A stretch of DNA of 64,000 bases from Nymphaea colorata. Its lineage: Eukaryota; Streptophyta; Magnoliopsida; Nymphaeales; Nymphaeaceae. The stretch spans positions 9,475,353 through 9,539,352 of the forward strand of contig NC_045141.1 in assembly GCF_008831285.2 (NCBI RefSeq). The letters run 5' to 3'. A program made the position numbers and the translations under genes. Of this stretch, positions 47,142 through 60,753 are shown piece by piece. Every line of letters starts with the position of its first letter. Position 1 is the first letter of the stretch. The notes under the pieces were generated by a model. It worked only from the letters and a program-made list of their open reading frames with translations, did no database searches and was not told where the DNA came from.

Positions 47142-49787
47142 TGTTTGCATCCCCAATTTTTTTTTTGGTTTTTCATTTTTGAAGGCTCCAGAAAAATGAA
47201 GTTTTGTCTTGAAAATAAGAAAGAAATGAACTTGCCCGTCAGTACGAGGATTGACCATTCCTGGTGCCTTTACCGGGGGTAGTCAATCCAAAGGCTATGC
47301 TTATTTTCGATGCATTTCGTTTTGACTTGAACATCATTTTCATTATAAATGTGGTGTTGTGTTTGAGAAAATGTTGAAGATTTGATGCTTCAAACTTTTA
47401 AAAAAGTTCTTGAAGAATAACTTGAGAGTGTAAAACATTTTGATTTGAGAAAATCTTGAGTTGAGAAATCTTTACAAATACCATTTGGGAAAACTTGGGA
47501 AATCATTTTTGAAATCTCTTTAGTGCACTCTTAAGACTTTAAGCATGTTTGAGATTTTGCTTTAATTTGGTTAGTACCTAGTTAGAGCACCATCTCATCT
47601 TGCTTAAGTTCTTTTAGAGATATGGTTATAATCGTGAGTGATGTTAAGTAAATGTGGATGTATGGATGCATTGATCCTATATGATTGGAAGGAAATCATC
47701 ATTCCTACCATGACAATCGTCTATGAGCATCCCAACCACTATATACATCTAAGTTTCTCATTTTATAATTACCGTAAACATTTTTATGAACAAAGAAAAG
47801 TTTTTGAACATGGAATGAGGTTGTAGACCATCAAACATTATTCCAATATTAGGTCATTACTTGATTTAGGTCTTGATGAAGTTGACAAATGAAAAGATCT
47901 TGAGAGAAAAATGTTCAAAAGAATGGAAAAGATGAAAGACTTGATCACAAAAGAGATATAGAGAAAAAGAGATCTTGAAAATCACAAAATCAAATATTTA
48001 AAAGAGAGAGAAATACATATTCATTATACATATTTATATACACATATATATGGATATATATACGTATAGATACGTATATGAAAGCTTGTGAAAAAGAGGT
48101 TTAAATTAAATAGAGAGGAGAAGAGGATTTTAAAAAGAGAGAGAGATATTTTGAAATGGAATACGTATATATTCATATACACGTATACAAGAGTTTGAAA
48201 AAATTATGTTAAGACACAAATAGAGATTCATGTGCACGTATGCGTATATAACATGTATATATACATATGTCTTTATGAGTAATGAAATCAATAGATGGTT
48301 TAATAATATCCGACTTCGACTTTTATATAGACCGGAGAGGAACTTAGACTCATGCAAGAACCTAGGCTAGGTCTCCAAAGCCGCATTAAAGAGGGTATTT
48401 GCTTTTGAAAATCTTTTGAAAATATGATTTTAAATATTTGATGAGTGAACATAAAATCATGTTTATCACAAAAAAATTTAGTTCTCCCACCGTTGGGTAT
48501 GGAAGAAAATCAAACATTCATGAAATGAAAAGCAATGCAAGAAAACACTCATTGGGGTTTGCTAATCGGGTGATTAAGAAATAAAATAAATGTGAGAATG
48601 ACATGAAAATGCATATTAACATGTGCAAATTCGTGTGGGGCTTTCCTAGGTTGGACCAGCCCCAACCTAAAAAATCAACATAAAAATGAGGAAATCCCAA
48701 ACCAAACACTCGTTCTCACTGTGCATTTACTCAAACATAAACAATAAAGAAAGCATCATAGAAAGCATATTTTTGAGGAATAAATGAATAAATGGCACTT
48801 GTTTCACCTTGCTCATGCTCCTGATGCACTCCAGACATGGAAAATCATTTGAGCTTTCTTGCACGGCCATGGGAGGTGGCAAGAGGAAATGAGAATAAAA
48901 ATGAAGGATTACATACCTCGAATATAGATGAGCCTCCTCCATTGAATGATCTTAGGATCACCTCGGATGAAGCTCCAAGAGGATGAAAATGTCCCTCCAA
49001 GAGATCCCCTTGTGCTCTCTTGAAGAGTTTGGGCTTGCTGAAAATTGCTCCCAAGGTTGGAGAAGAGGAATGAAACAAAAAGAGTTAGCTAAAGGAAAAT
49101 AAAAAATTTCAAGTGAGGAAGCATGAGAGGTTCCTCCATGGTTGGCTCCTGCCTAAGATGGAAGATTGTGGGGGTATTTATAGAGAGTTTGAGGGAAGAT
49201 TGTAGGGGTATTTATGGAGAGTTTTGGAGCCAAAATTTAAAATTTGAAATTCAAAATTTCAAAATAAAAGGGCTGTTTAGTATAAAACTATTTTTTATTT
49301 AAAATGTGTATAAAAAAATGCTTGTTGTTACAAATGGGTGAGCCGACTCCGTTTTGAGTGACTCTAGGTTTGTTTTAAATATGAATTGGGTTCAATTGGT
49401 CGTCAATGCATCCTAGCGAGCGATTTAGGCTCAAAATGCATCTTGGTGCGAGAACAAAACATAAAACAAAGGGAAGAACCGTGCACACGCACGGGGTGAT
49501 CATAAATTCAAATTTTGTTGTTTTGATTTTGGCTTTGGAATTTGTGTTTGGAATTCTTGATTTGGATATAAAGTTAGATTTTGGATTTAATTTGGATATG
49601 ATAATTGGATTTTGGATTTGAATCTCGCGCCTAAGGTTGTGTTTTGAATTTGAATTTTGTGTTTGGGTTTGGACAATGCTTTAGAAATTCATTTTGGATC
49701 GAATAATTGCAAATTTTTTTTGGTTTAAAATTTAAATCCAAATAAATAAAATAACAATTTTTTTTTGAAAAATTTGAGATGATAACA
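47142..49787 (-). mobile_element. Solo LTR, about 2.65 kb, probably Ty3/gypsy
   Basis: The unit starts TGTTTGCATCCCC and ends GATAACA, flanked by a perfect 5-bp duplication ATGGT (47137-47141 and 49788-49792). No internal direct repeat or coding domain was found. On the minus strand a TATA box (TATAAATA, 49175..49182) lies in a 34-bp tandem duplication starting at 49161 and 49195; the second copy has a mutated TATA. That orients the promoter leftwards. The tail near 47,230-47,300 (on the minus strand 'accaggaatggtcaatcc') resembles the R/U5 region of long plant gypsy LTRs. Confidence 0.8.
49175..49182 (-). promoter_or_regulatory. TATA box in the solo LTR
   Basis: On the minus strand CTCTATAAATACCCC lies about 600 bp from the U3 end of the LTR. 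A mutated second copy lies 34 bp further right. Confidence 0.55.
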
Positions 49788-49792
49788 ATGGT

Positions 49793-51190
49793 TAAACACC
49801 CATATCTTGTTTATATTAGATCTAAGGATATTATGCTAATTGTTCAAGTGTAGATCCAACTATGCTAGTATGCTACTAAGTAAGTTCTTTTTTAAGAATG
49901 AATTTGTTTGTTCAATATTTGCATGGGGTATAAGATAATACTCATGAATATAATGAAATACACACTATTTAGATCCACATCGAGATATTTGGAACTCAAG
50001 AATGCATGTCAAATGCAGATCTAGAAATTAAAGAATATGTTTGCAAATACATATATATTGAATACAAAAATAAAGGTAGGGTATATGATGTTTTATGTAT
50101 AAGATTGAGATGTTTAAATAATAACCCAAATACAATGTTCCTATTGATGATCAAGTTTGATTTATCTGACATACTAAGCAGTCTGGCAATGTACCAATTG
50201 AGAATCAGTTTGGCAATAAACCAACTGAAGCTTATTAGTGAGTTCATTGATCATCTTGTGGATTGATTTATCAAACAGTTAGAGAAATAACCAACTAAGT
50301 TTGATTCCTCAATTTTTTAACACATTTGTAAGTCACAAAGCTTGAAAGCTCCTTGGTTATATTTAAATTGTTGGTGAATGCATTTGTTGGTGGAGTTACT
50401 TATTGACCTTGATTAAAAATAAATGGTAAATCTAACATGTTAGTAGGCAATAGATTCACTTGTGATAACCTAGAAATTCGCATTCATATATAGTAAGTTA
50501 AATATTTGATACAAGGTTATATTGATAAAGATAGTACAAGATGAAAATCCTTGTACAATTTAAAATAATGGTCGAGATAATTGTATTTTTTTATACATGA
50601 AGTCTCAATAATGATTGTATATGTTGTCAATGAGTTAGATGACTATGAACATTTGAAAAGTGGGAGCATGTTTGAGTATTATTGCCATATGAATATGTAT
50701 TGCATGAGTTTAGAATGAATGTTTTGAAACTCTTTGGAACTCCTGTTGTTAAAGGAGTTAAGTAATTGTAGAAAACAATAAAATGAAAATATACCCTTTG
50801 CTGTCAATGCATACTAGTTTAGATATTTGACTTGATACAAACTTTCTAATTATGGCTTGTCATTATATAAGAAAGTCTAGGTTGGCATTGTTTTAAGGCA
50901 GTTAAGTGTTTTTAGATATATGAATGAAACAAAAGATGTATTCATATAATTGCTAGCACTTTTAACAAAAGAAATTCCTAATGATTTACTTGCCAAGCAT
51001 ATAGCCCATATGGGCAAAGATATATTTGAAAGGTTGTGATGGAAAACCATTGAATGGAAAACCTCACTACAAACCTTGAACAAAATTTAAGTTACAGTGG
51101 ACAAACCAATTATGAAAACCACGTAACTAAAGTTCAAGAAAACCCACACATCGTGGAAGCAAATTGGCGGTTTCATGGGCAAGCGGGAGA
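49793..51190 (+). pseudogene. Probable remains of a copia element, 3' part
   Basis: Decayed plus-strand sequence. Near 50,800 the order 'AVNAYTSLDI', a stop, and later 'RYMNETKDV' resembles the 'GSLMYA--TRPDI...RYLKGT' region of copia pol. Near 50,970 'KEIPNDLLAKHIAHMG' resembles the 'LTKalp---f-khi--mG' C-terminus. It leads to a purine-rich tract (51181..51190, AAGCGGGAGA) followed by TGTTGGATAG, the usual layout of a polypurine tract and 3' LTR start. Stops are frequent. The 5' part shows no domain. Confidence 0.4.
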
Positions 51191-51349
51191 TGTTGGATAG
51201 TGGCCATGAGCCCTATCTCGTAACTGCAAGAGAGCCCACTTCCATTGATGAGATTAAATTACAAAACTGATTTTACAAATTAAAAGGTTATACATTAGTT
51301 CTGAATCATTCTCTCCCAAGGCATAACAGCCCATTGGGTACCAGGAAAA
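51191..51349 (+). repeat. Probable start of a copia 3' LTR, split by the hAT insertion
   Basis: It begins TGTTGGATAGTGGCC after a purine tract. The hAT element enters at 51350-51357, and flanking sequence resumes at 55893. The right end of the LTR was not located. Confidence 0.4.
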
Positions 51350-51357
51350 CTCTAGAT

Positions 51358-54300
51358 CATTGTTGTAAGAAGCGCATGCCTCACACAAACAAAAAGTCAC
51401 TCAAAGTCTTTTTTAGAAAAACTGCCTTGAGGTAGGGCTATGAGGCGCATGCATCCCTAAAGTGTGTGGCTCATTGGGTAGAGGCATACGCTCCATCCGT
51501 GGCACACTCTGTGCTCAAGGACAAAGTCTTGTTTAATTTTTTAATTAAAAAATTTAAAATTAAATAAAACTAGTCAAGTAAGCTTCACATGTAGCCCTAA
51601 CTAAACCCCGTTTGTACCACCAAATCCCTTTTTCTCAATCCCAAATCATCTGTGAAATTAAGGATTTCAACCATCGCTGCATGCCTGTGAAATTTCTAGA
51701 GGCTCGAGCTGCAGCTGGTGGAGCCATTGTACAATGTCAGAATTTCCTTGCAATTGTAGGTCTCTCTCTTTGAGTCTCTTTCTCTCCATGGTTAACACCA
51801 AAGATAGTGGCCACCTTTCTCTCTCTATCCACGGCTGGCACTGGCCATGGCCACCCTCTCACTCTCTCAGCTCTCTGGCCATGACTGGCCACCCTCTTTC
51901 TTGCTCTATGTGTCGTTGTGATCGTATATAGTGTGTCGTCATGGGGCTTTTGTACTATGTGTGTATCGCCATAGCCGATGTTGCGGCTTAGGTGTTGTGG
52001 CAATGTGGCTTACAAAGTAAAGACTTTGAACTTGTTTTCTTCATGTGTGTCATCCTTGCACTCATATTATGTGTTAATGCTACATATCATCTGATAAGAC
52101 ACTTTAATTATTCTTTGTTTTACTATTGTCATCATTTGGAGTCTCAACGTGTACTCAACGATTGGTGGTCCTCCTCCCATTGTTGCAAAATGTTGCAAGT
52201 GGTGTCTTAGTTTATTATATGTTTTGGCATTTGTACTTTTACTTTATGACTTGGCATTTAATGCATCTTTACTTTATTATTTTTTCTTTTAATTTTTTTA
52301 CATGCTTTAGTTCATGTGGTTTTTTTTGTGATTCATGGTAGGCAACAATGTTCAATCATTTAACAAATCAATTCAAGAGTATTTATTACATTGTTTTGTT
52401 TTATACAAATAAATAAAGAAATAGGAAAAATTTACATTACTACAATTTTTGGTTGATGCATTTTTTCTTTTTTGTTTGAGTTATATTTTTTGGTTTCTTT
52501 TACTTTATTTCTAGATTAAACTTGTTCTCATTTTGGAAGAGCTGCCTATCTTCTTTTCTTCTGTTAGGTATGGTTATCATGTTAAAGAATATGGCAATGG
52601 TAATTGATGCATTGTGGTAGACAATCTGTCTATATTTTGATGTGTTTTTTCAATAGTTGTTTTGCATTAAGTTTTGTAATATGTTGTTACTTGTTAATAA
52701 TTCAAATTTGTCGTATGGTGTGAATATTTGTTACATTATGTGTTATTAATATTTCGTTATGCTTGGTAATTTGAGATTTGGCATAAAATGTAATTGAACT
52801 CATTGGATGCTTATTGAATTTTATTTGTAGTACATTGTTTAGGTTTGAGAAAAAAAAATGCCACGGCGGGATCCAACATAGGAACATTGTGTTAAAGAAG
52901 ATCCTGATGATAAAGAGAAAAAAGGAAACTTGATATGCAATTATTGTAGGGAAACTTATAGAGGTGGTGTTTGCAGAATGAAACAATACTTGGCTGAAAC
53001 TAAAAAAAATACTAAAGCATGTGACAAGGCACCACAAAATGTTGTACAATTTTTCAATAATTATTTGCAGGTACAAAAAAGTGAAATGCAAAGAAAAAAA
53101 GATAATCTTGAATTGCATAGAAATGAATGTTTGGATGATGGAATAATCAATGTTCGTAATTTGAAATTTCATGATGGATCAATTTATAACTTCAGATATG
53201 CATCAACCAACAATCAACGGTGCCTTCAAGAAAGAAGAAAGAATGCAAGTATATTCTACCATAGATCAGTTATTTTTTGCGAATGCTTTATCATTTAACT
53301 TATGTAAAAATCTATATTTTGAGAGAATAATTGAAGCTGTAGGAAATTATGGTCGAGGATTGAAAGCACTAACCTACAACAATATGCGAACTTTGATTAT
53401 AAAAGAAGTTGACAATGTGCAAATGAATTTAGAGGACTACAAGAAGACATGGTTGAAGACTGGTTGTACCATAATGGTAGATGGCTGGACTGATGGTAAA
53501 AGTAGAAATTTGATTAACTTTCTTGTAAATAATCCTTCAGGTACAATTTTTCTAATGTCTTATGATATTAGTAGTGTAAAAAAGAAAGCTGATAATTTGA
53601 TAAAATTATTTATGGAGATAATTAAGAAGTTGGAGAGAAAAACATAATGCAGGTTGTTACTGATAGTGCTGCTAACTACAAAGCTACAGGTATGAAGTTA
53701 AAAGAAATTGATGGCATTCAACATATTTTTTGGACACCTTGTGCAGCTCATTGTCTAGATGTAATTCTTGAAGACATTGCTAAGATACGTTTGCATAAAG
53801 AAGTGATTGAAAAAGCAAAAGTTGTAAGTACATTTATATATGGACATACCTAGGTATTAAATTTGATGAAAAAATATACAAATGGTAAAGAACTACTATG
53901 ACCTGCTATTATACATTTTGCTCCTTTGTATCTTGCTTTGTAGAGTATTTGCACAAACAAAATAGCATTGAAGAACATGTTTTTGTCTCCAGAATTTCAA
54001 GGCGCAGTGATTATTATCCTAAAAATCTGAAAGATGGGGGGGGTAATGTGAATTGTTACTCAAGATGAAAGGTTTTGAAAGACAATATCATATATTATTA
54101 AAGTTACATTACCTTTAGTGAAGGTGTTGAAAGTTGTTGATTCAGATGAAAAGCCAGTTATGGGATTTTTGTATAATGATATGGGAAGGGCAAAAGAAGA
54201 AATAGCGTACAATGTAGATATTGATCAGAAAAGGTACATGAAAATTTAGCAAATAGTTGATAATAAGTGAGATAATCAAATGCATAATAGTTTACATGCT

Positions 54301-55884
54301 GCAAGGTATCATCTGACCCACATTTTCATTATGACGATGATGTCCTCAAAGATAGTAAAATAAAGGCTGGGCTATTGGAATGCTTAGAAATTATGGTGCC
54401 TACTGTAGAAGAAACATGTGATATTTTAGTTCAACTTGATTCATATGAGAATGAAGTTGGTATGTTCGGCGGATCATTAACAATTGGAACAAGAAAGAAA
54501 AAACATCATACTAGTGTCTTGATTTATATTATGAACTTATGAAGATCAAATAAAGTTATCTAAACTACTCTTCTTGTTTATTTTGTTAGCTAATTGCTGG
54601 AATACATTTGGCGATGATGCAAAAGAATTGAAGAATTTTGCTATGAGAATTATTAATCTTATATGCAATGCATCAGTATGTGAGTGTAATTGGAGCCCAT
54701 TCTCTTTGGTAAATAAATGAAACTTTCAAATAATTTGTTGTGCTGTCATTCAAATGTTTTTTTATAATCGTTAGATGATTAACTTATGCAATCACATGAT
54801 TGATACATACAAAAAAAAGAAATCGCCTTGAGCTAGAAAAACTTAATTCTTTAGTTTTCATCATGTATAATATGAAGTTGAATGAAAGAGATGAAAAAGA
54901 AAAGTACACAAGCTCCATTATGTTTTGATACTATTGATTTAGATGATTCTGTTTTACCACTTTGATTAGATGATTATTGGTTGCACTCGTCATTCGAGAT
55001 CGAAAAGATTAATATCTGCCCTTTCAAAGACATATCAAGGTCTATGAAAAAGCATAAAAATGCTTCATCTTCTCAAAAGAAAAGCTTGACAATAGTAATG
55101 CTATATATTTGTAATTTTTGAAATAAAGTTAAAAAGATTGTCTTTTCTCTTTACTAACTATGATATTTTGTTATGTGTTATTGTTTTTATATGAAGGTAA
55201 AACAGTAATAGAAGATTTACAACATTAGAGTTTTGATGATGAAGCAACTGAAGAGGAAGATGAACCTATTCAATGTATGCACAGTTCAAATGAAGATGAA
55301 CTGGCATCCATTAAAGAAGATGACAATGATGAAGATACAATTGACCAATTGCCTACAAAAATCATTTGAACTTTGTTAAATAACACTTGATAATTGCACA
55401 AATTAGTTACTTTTTGTACTTTTTGTAGATCTACATATTTCAGTTTGTTTATATTATTGTTTACCAATACTTGATATCTACTTATGCTCTTAGTTTATAT
55501 TATTATATGAAAAATCTTGGTTTTCCTAGGTTTAGTTATTTGTTATTCAATGATAGTTCTATAACATTTAAATGTTTAGGATAGATCGTGCTATGTGCCA
55601 ATTATGCAAGCACTCTTTGTACTATGTATGTTATGACATTTTATTTGTTTGGATTTACAAATTATTGTGGTTTTCATATCTTGTGTATTGTTCTTTATTG
55701 ATATGCTTAGTATTGTGTTCATTTTTTTCAATTTTTTTGTTATTTTTATAAATATTACATACACAAATTTGTCTGTGAATCTTACGCTTCAACTAACGCC
55801 TCGCCTCACCTCATAAGTGGCCCGATGCCTCGCCTCTTGAGAGGCTCAATGTCTTGCCTCCCCTTATCGCCTTTTACAACATCG
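51358..55884 (+). mobile_element. hAT DNA transposon, 4.5 kb, decayed
   Basis: A perfect 8-bp target duplication CTCTAGAT flanks it (51350-51357 and 55885-55892), the length expected for hAT. The left end is CATTGTTGTAAGAAGCG, and the reverse complement of the right end is CGATGTTGTAAAAGGCG; 13 of 17 positions match. The subterminal region of the right end is rich in 'cgcctcgcct' words, typical of hAT elements whose termini read 'TGTTGTAAAAGGCG'. A broken DUF659-type transposase gene lies inside in the plus direction. The element sits in what looks like a copia LTR. Confidence 0.92.
52858..55370 (+). pseudogene. hAT transposase (BED finger, DUF659, dimerisation domain), broken
   Basis: The frame opens MPRRDPT, then a TAG. 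The BED zinc finger follows (NLICNYCRETYRGGVCRMKQ near 52,940). DUF659 comes next (KTGCTIMVDGWTDGKSRNLI near 53,480; VVTDSAANYKATG near 53,650; WTPCAAHCLDVILEDI near 53,740). Degenerate central remains include 'FAPLY' and 'LPLVKVLKVVDSDEKPVMGF' near 54,130. The C-terminal hAT dimerisation motif is near 54,600-54,700 (FGDDAKELKNFAMRIINLIC, then CECNWSPF). An acidic tail follows to 55,370 (SNEDELASIKEDDND). At least six stops or frameshifts interrupt it, so it makes no transposase. Confidence 0.92.
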
Positions 55885-55892
55885 CTCTAGAT

Positions 55893-58800
55893 AGTCCTAA
55901 ATAGCCTTGCCTTATCCCTTCCCTAGGTTCTATCACATCAGACGTAGCAAAACCCCAAGTCAACCTTAGGCTTATTTTAACCGGGACACTAGAAATCCCT
56001 AGATATGGACCAACCTAAGTGTGTCAACTTCAACCGACTCTATTTGAAGCTTAGTTTGAACTTTAGAACCTTCATTTATGGTTTATTGGCACTCAACTCA
56101 ACTTAGTTTGCTTTGATCTTGCTCAATGCTGGTATGTTTTTCATCTCTTGTCTAACTGATCTTAGTTTAGATTCTTAACACTTTTTGTAGCTTAACTATA
56201 GTGACTCATTAAGTACAACTACTGAATTTTAGTTCCACGAAGTTTGGACCCTGTAGTCTGGCCCAATGCATTTCATTTTGGCAGGTTTAGCTCAATTTCA
56301 TCTCAACCCGAGTTTAATAGATCTAAATTGAGCTTAGGGCATGTTTATCACACTTACAATATCTAAATCTAACTTTGTTCTACAAATAAAATTTAATATA
56401 CTTTTCAAAATGTTTGGAGGTCACTCCCCAAGTGTCTAATGCCATTTTTAATGTTTTGACCTAAATTTTGATTTAATTCTATAGAGTCAACCCCTATCAA
56501 GTTGGGAAATGACCTCATCACAAGTAGATCTATCTTTTCCCAACTTAATGTCAACTAAATTTTTTTTGTACTGAAGTACAGTTTCAGTTTTACAAATTTA
56601 CTAACCTTATGTGCTTCACTCACTTAGTCACTTCACTTCTTTTTTTGTTCAAAACTTGTTCTAACTTGAGCTTTATTAAAATTTTCTGATTTCTAGACTA
56701 ATAATAGTCTGGAATCACTTTGTTAAAATTTTCTGAAATCATGATTAATCCACGTGGAATCCACTTTGACCCAGAGGGCTCAACATTGAGCTTAGTGGGG
56801 TCCACATCTGACTGTGCCTTCACCAAGAGATCAGTTTTGGCCAATGTCTTCAAACCTACTAAACTGAACCTAGCCATGTGTACTGAACACAATTTGCTAG
56901 CTAGGCTCAAACTATCCAGTCGAAGTCAACCCAGACTTGCCCAATTTTACTTAACTTGGTCAAAGCTCAGTCAAGCTTAGGTTGAATTCTAGCACAAACT
57001 AACTTCAATTTAACCTCAATATGCTTGAGCCAACTTAACCCAGTCTACAACCAGCTTGAATTTGACTCAATTGAGCACAGACTCAACCCAAGCTGAACAT
57101 TGTGAGACCCATATTAGAATACTCCTCCATTTCAGATCAATTTTCAAACTAGACTTGCAGTCTAAATCCAAGATTTGTGATTTGTTATATGTTTTGGGTC
57201 TGAATGGTCATCTCTGATCCTCAACCGTATCTCTATCATAAATCTTTATCTGATATCTGATATCTGAAATCCAAAATCTTTTCTTGCATACAGATCCCAG
57301 TTCAAATCTTTAATATTACATTTTATCTATGATTCAATACCATTTGCCAGATCTACATCGACAATTCAATCTTGCTATATGTGATCCAAGATCATTTGGA
57401 TGATCTAGAGCCACAATTCAAACTTTTCATCCTTGATCCAGTGTTATTGCTTGATCTAGACCCACATTCCAATTTTGCTATTGGTTTGATCTGGATTCAT
57501 GATCCAATTCAATCTCTGACCCAGTGTCATCTTTTGTATCAAGATCACTATGGATCAAACCCATGATTTATTTCTCATTTTAAATCCATATTTTAATCCC
57601 AATATCAAAATTTAAGGTATGAATGCATCATATTGTGCCACAAAACCTCTTAAGCAATCTTCAACATCAATGATAGGGCTTTATCTTTTTTAAATTACTT
57701 GGAAGTCCAACAGGGTTGCTTCTTTTTATTGTCCACCTTTTCTCCTTGCCTTTTTTTCATCCTTTTTTTATTGATCTCTCCTTCTTCTTGTTTTTTTTTT
57801 ATATTTTTAAGAAGAAAAAGAAAGGCTTTTGCATGAATAATTAGAGGGATCTCCAGGTGGGCTCCTTGAATCCCGGGGTTCCCTTCTCCCTTATTCTCTT
57901 AAAACTTTTACTATTTTGCATGTGTTTTTAGCTACTATATTGGCTAAAACAAGACTTCTCCCCCTTAGCATCATTGATACTCCGTAGAGGCTTATGGGAG
58001 CTCTCTCTAGTTGGTTTCTACAAAACCTTGGCAAAGGTCCAAGCCATTTTGTCCCATGCTTCCATTGATGTGCATTAAGCTTCTGTTTAATATTTTCTTC
58101 TCATTTTGGGTAGAGCTCCATATGAAGCCAAGAAATAATATTATTTGTGTTCCAAATTTTGTATTCATGTAGTTTCATGCATATTTATGTTTGGCACACA
58201 CAGCTATGTTTTGTGTCTTGTTAGCAGAAGGTGCCTCATAGCATATGTACTTACACCCATTATGTTAGGAACTTAGATTTGATATTTAAATCAGGTAGGC
58301 TTCTACCAGTGCATAGCAGATTTTTGGGAAACTTGTGTACAAAATAACTTCATTCTAGGAGGGTTTTTTTTATGTTTAAATTGGATTTGGATTAATCTAG
58401 ATGTCCATTTTTGTTTGATATTATTTTTAGGTGTTTTGGAATTTATTTACCACTTCTATCATACAAAATATAGAAACTTGTTTTTTGTGTTTTGCGTGAG
58501 CAGAAAATGGGATGACAAGATTTTGCGTAACTCTAAAGCATTGTACCTCATGATCTAGAAGGACACGAAGTCCGGTTTTCAGTGAACCTATTTGTTTGAA
58601 CATTTCAACTTTGTTTGACCCCTCTACCAATCAAATTACAGAAACATGTGCTTTATAATGCTATTTCTTTAGAAATAAATGACGAAAATGTGATGCATTT
58701 TCTTCATTTTTGAAATTGAGATTCTGATGTCATATTCTAGATCTGTTAATTAGACCATTTTTGCTAGTGTGACTAGATTCCCCTTGTAGTTTTGTTGGAT

Positions 58801-60745
58801 TTGGTTACCATTTAGTTGCTCGTGTAGTCTCCTACCTGATGCATGCTTTCTAGTTCTACTTTGCGGTTTTACTATATAAACAAATCCACATATTTTGGAT
58901 CCAATAAAATCAAAGTTAGGGAGACATTCAACAAAACCACAAGATGTAACCTGTTTTCCCATATACCAAATGTCCATTATCAAAACTGCAGTTTTGTAGA
59001 CCTTATAAAGCTCAGCTGGAGAATGATATTGACAAGTTATAAAGTGGATTTTCTTCATCTATATACTTATTTCAAATCCCTAAAATGCATTGCGTCATTT
59101 ATTCATGTTGCTACTCACCCAAAGTTGCCTACTAGATCACATGCACAAGATCTCACTTGATGTGTTTTAGTATTTTTGAAGAACTTGGGGCTGTCATTTC
59201 TGGTTGTTCGGTTACCATTTTTGCCTCAGTTAAGTGGGTCGGCCCAAACTAAGTTGGGATCATATGCTTTAGTGCTAGATTTGACCATTCTTGCCTTCAA
59301 TTCAAACAATTATATATCAGATGGAGCACAATTAAAGTTTCTCAGTCACTCTTGGAGTGCCATGTGCAGACGTTGTCATTAATGACTTCATGATTGGTTT
59401 TAGAGATCTAGGGCACCAACTTCCATTCTAATCACATCGATGGATTCAATGTCCCTGAAGAAGAGTGTTAGTGTGTTTTAGACAATGCCAAAAATCTCTA
59501 TTTCCCAATTTTCCCCTCACATTTCCATTTACATACTCAATTTCAGCTTGGTTAATTTCAAGGGCAAAATGAGGATTTTTTCATTCAAACTTGGCATCCT
59601 CCTAAATTGGACCCAACCTACATTTGAGTGAGGTCAAACTGCCAGCCCCCAATTTTGTGCCAAAGGTAAAATTGTTATTTCTACATGCATATGTTTTTTT
59701 TTTTTTGTGTAAACCGAAGTTTGGAGTTACATGGACCAAACCCAGAGTATTCCTAAAGCACTCCTAAGCCTAGTAAGGCTTATGCAAGGTTTGTGTTTGC
59801 TTAGAACTGAGGTCAACCAAGTTTGAACCTAGATGAACTAGGTTGACAGAACTAAACCCAGTTTGACCTAAACCCAGTCTGACCTATCTCCATCTAAGTC
59901 AAGACTTAGATCAAACCTAGGTTCACCTCCTAAACATTGAACCTATTTCGGGCACCCAAATCACAATATCAAAACTCATACTTTTAATATGCTTTGACTC
60001 AATCCAAACTTTTCTGATATCTGCATCTAAATTTCTCAATCCAGATCTTGACCTAGACTTTTGAATCAAGTTTTAGAACCAAATTCTTTTGCAGTTCATG
60101 ATCCACATCACTCTCAAACCCATATCATAAAATGAATCTGTATCTAAATTTAGAATCCAAATCTAAATTAATGTGGTGTTCACATATGTCAACCATCTAA
60201 CTATTTAGACGGATGACACATGTCACCCATCTAACTTTTCAATGGAGGACACTTGTCAAAATTATGGCTTTGGAATTCTGGTCAGAATCTTGGAGAGTCA
60301 TTCTTACCTAAGACTCCTTTGAAACTTACAAATATTTAGCCCTTCTTTTGGTGGAGGGGGTTGGAGGGGGGGGGGGGGGGCACGGTTGGGAAGGGGTGGA
60401 CATTACATCTAAACTCTCTCACACTCCTTCAATCTCCCTCTAAGTTCCAAGATTGTTGGTACACTCCATCCTTCTCTCTTTGTTTGCTATTTTGATTCTT
60501 CTTTTAGGTTTAAACATGTTTGAATTAATGGTTTGCTAGCTTTTATATCACCATATTTGTAGGCTTTATGTGTTTTAGAGATGTAACTTTTTAAGTTCAG
60601 ATATATAGACAATCAGAGTTTAACTTGACTTTAGAAGATTATATCTCTGTAACCAGATATCATACTGACAATCCATAAAAACCACATGTTTCTTCTTTGT
60701 GTTTAGTTTGTTTCCCCAAATTTCATCAGATTGTAAGCCTGTTTT
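55893..60745. other. AT-rich non-coding region, decayed repeats
   Basis: No gene or protein domain was recognised. Stretches around 55,970-57,100 and 59,740-59,950 are dense in 'aacctaggtt', 'tcaacttgagc' and 'ttgaactcaa' variants that also occur near 640-1,900 and 63,600-63,900. They probably derive from one old repeat family. The sequence just right of 55,892 should be the continuation of the copia LTR split by the hAT element. Confidence 0.4.
60366..60380. repeat. Poly-G run of 15 in a G-rich patch
   Basis: Fifteen consecutive G lie within a G-rich patch (60,351-60,396) that has four or more further G runs. The plus strand could form a G-quadruplex. Such runs are also frequent assembly error sites. 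Confidence 0.85.
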
Positions 60746-60753
60746 GTTATACA

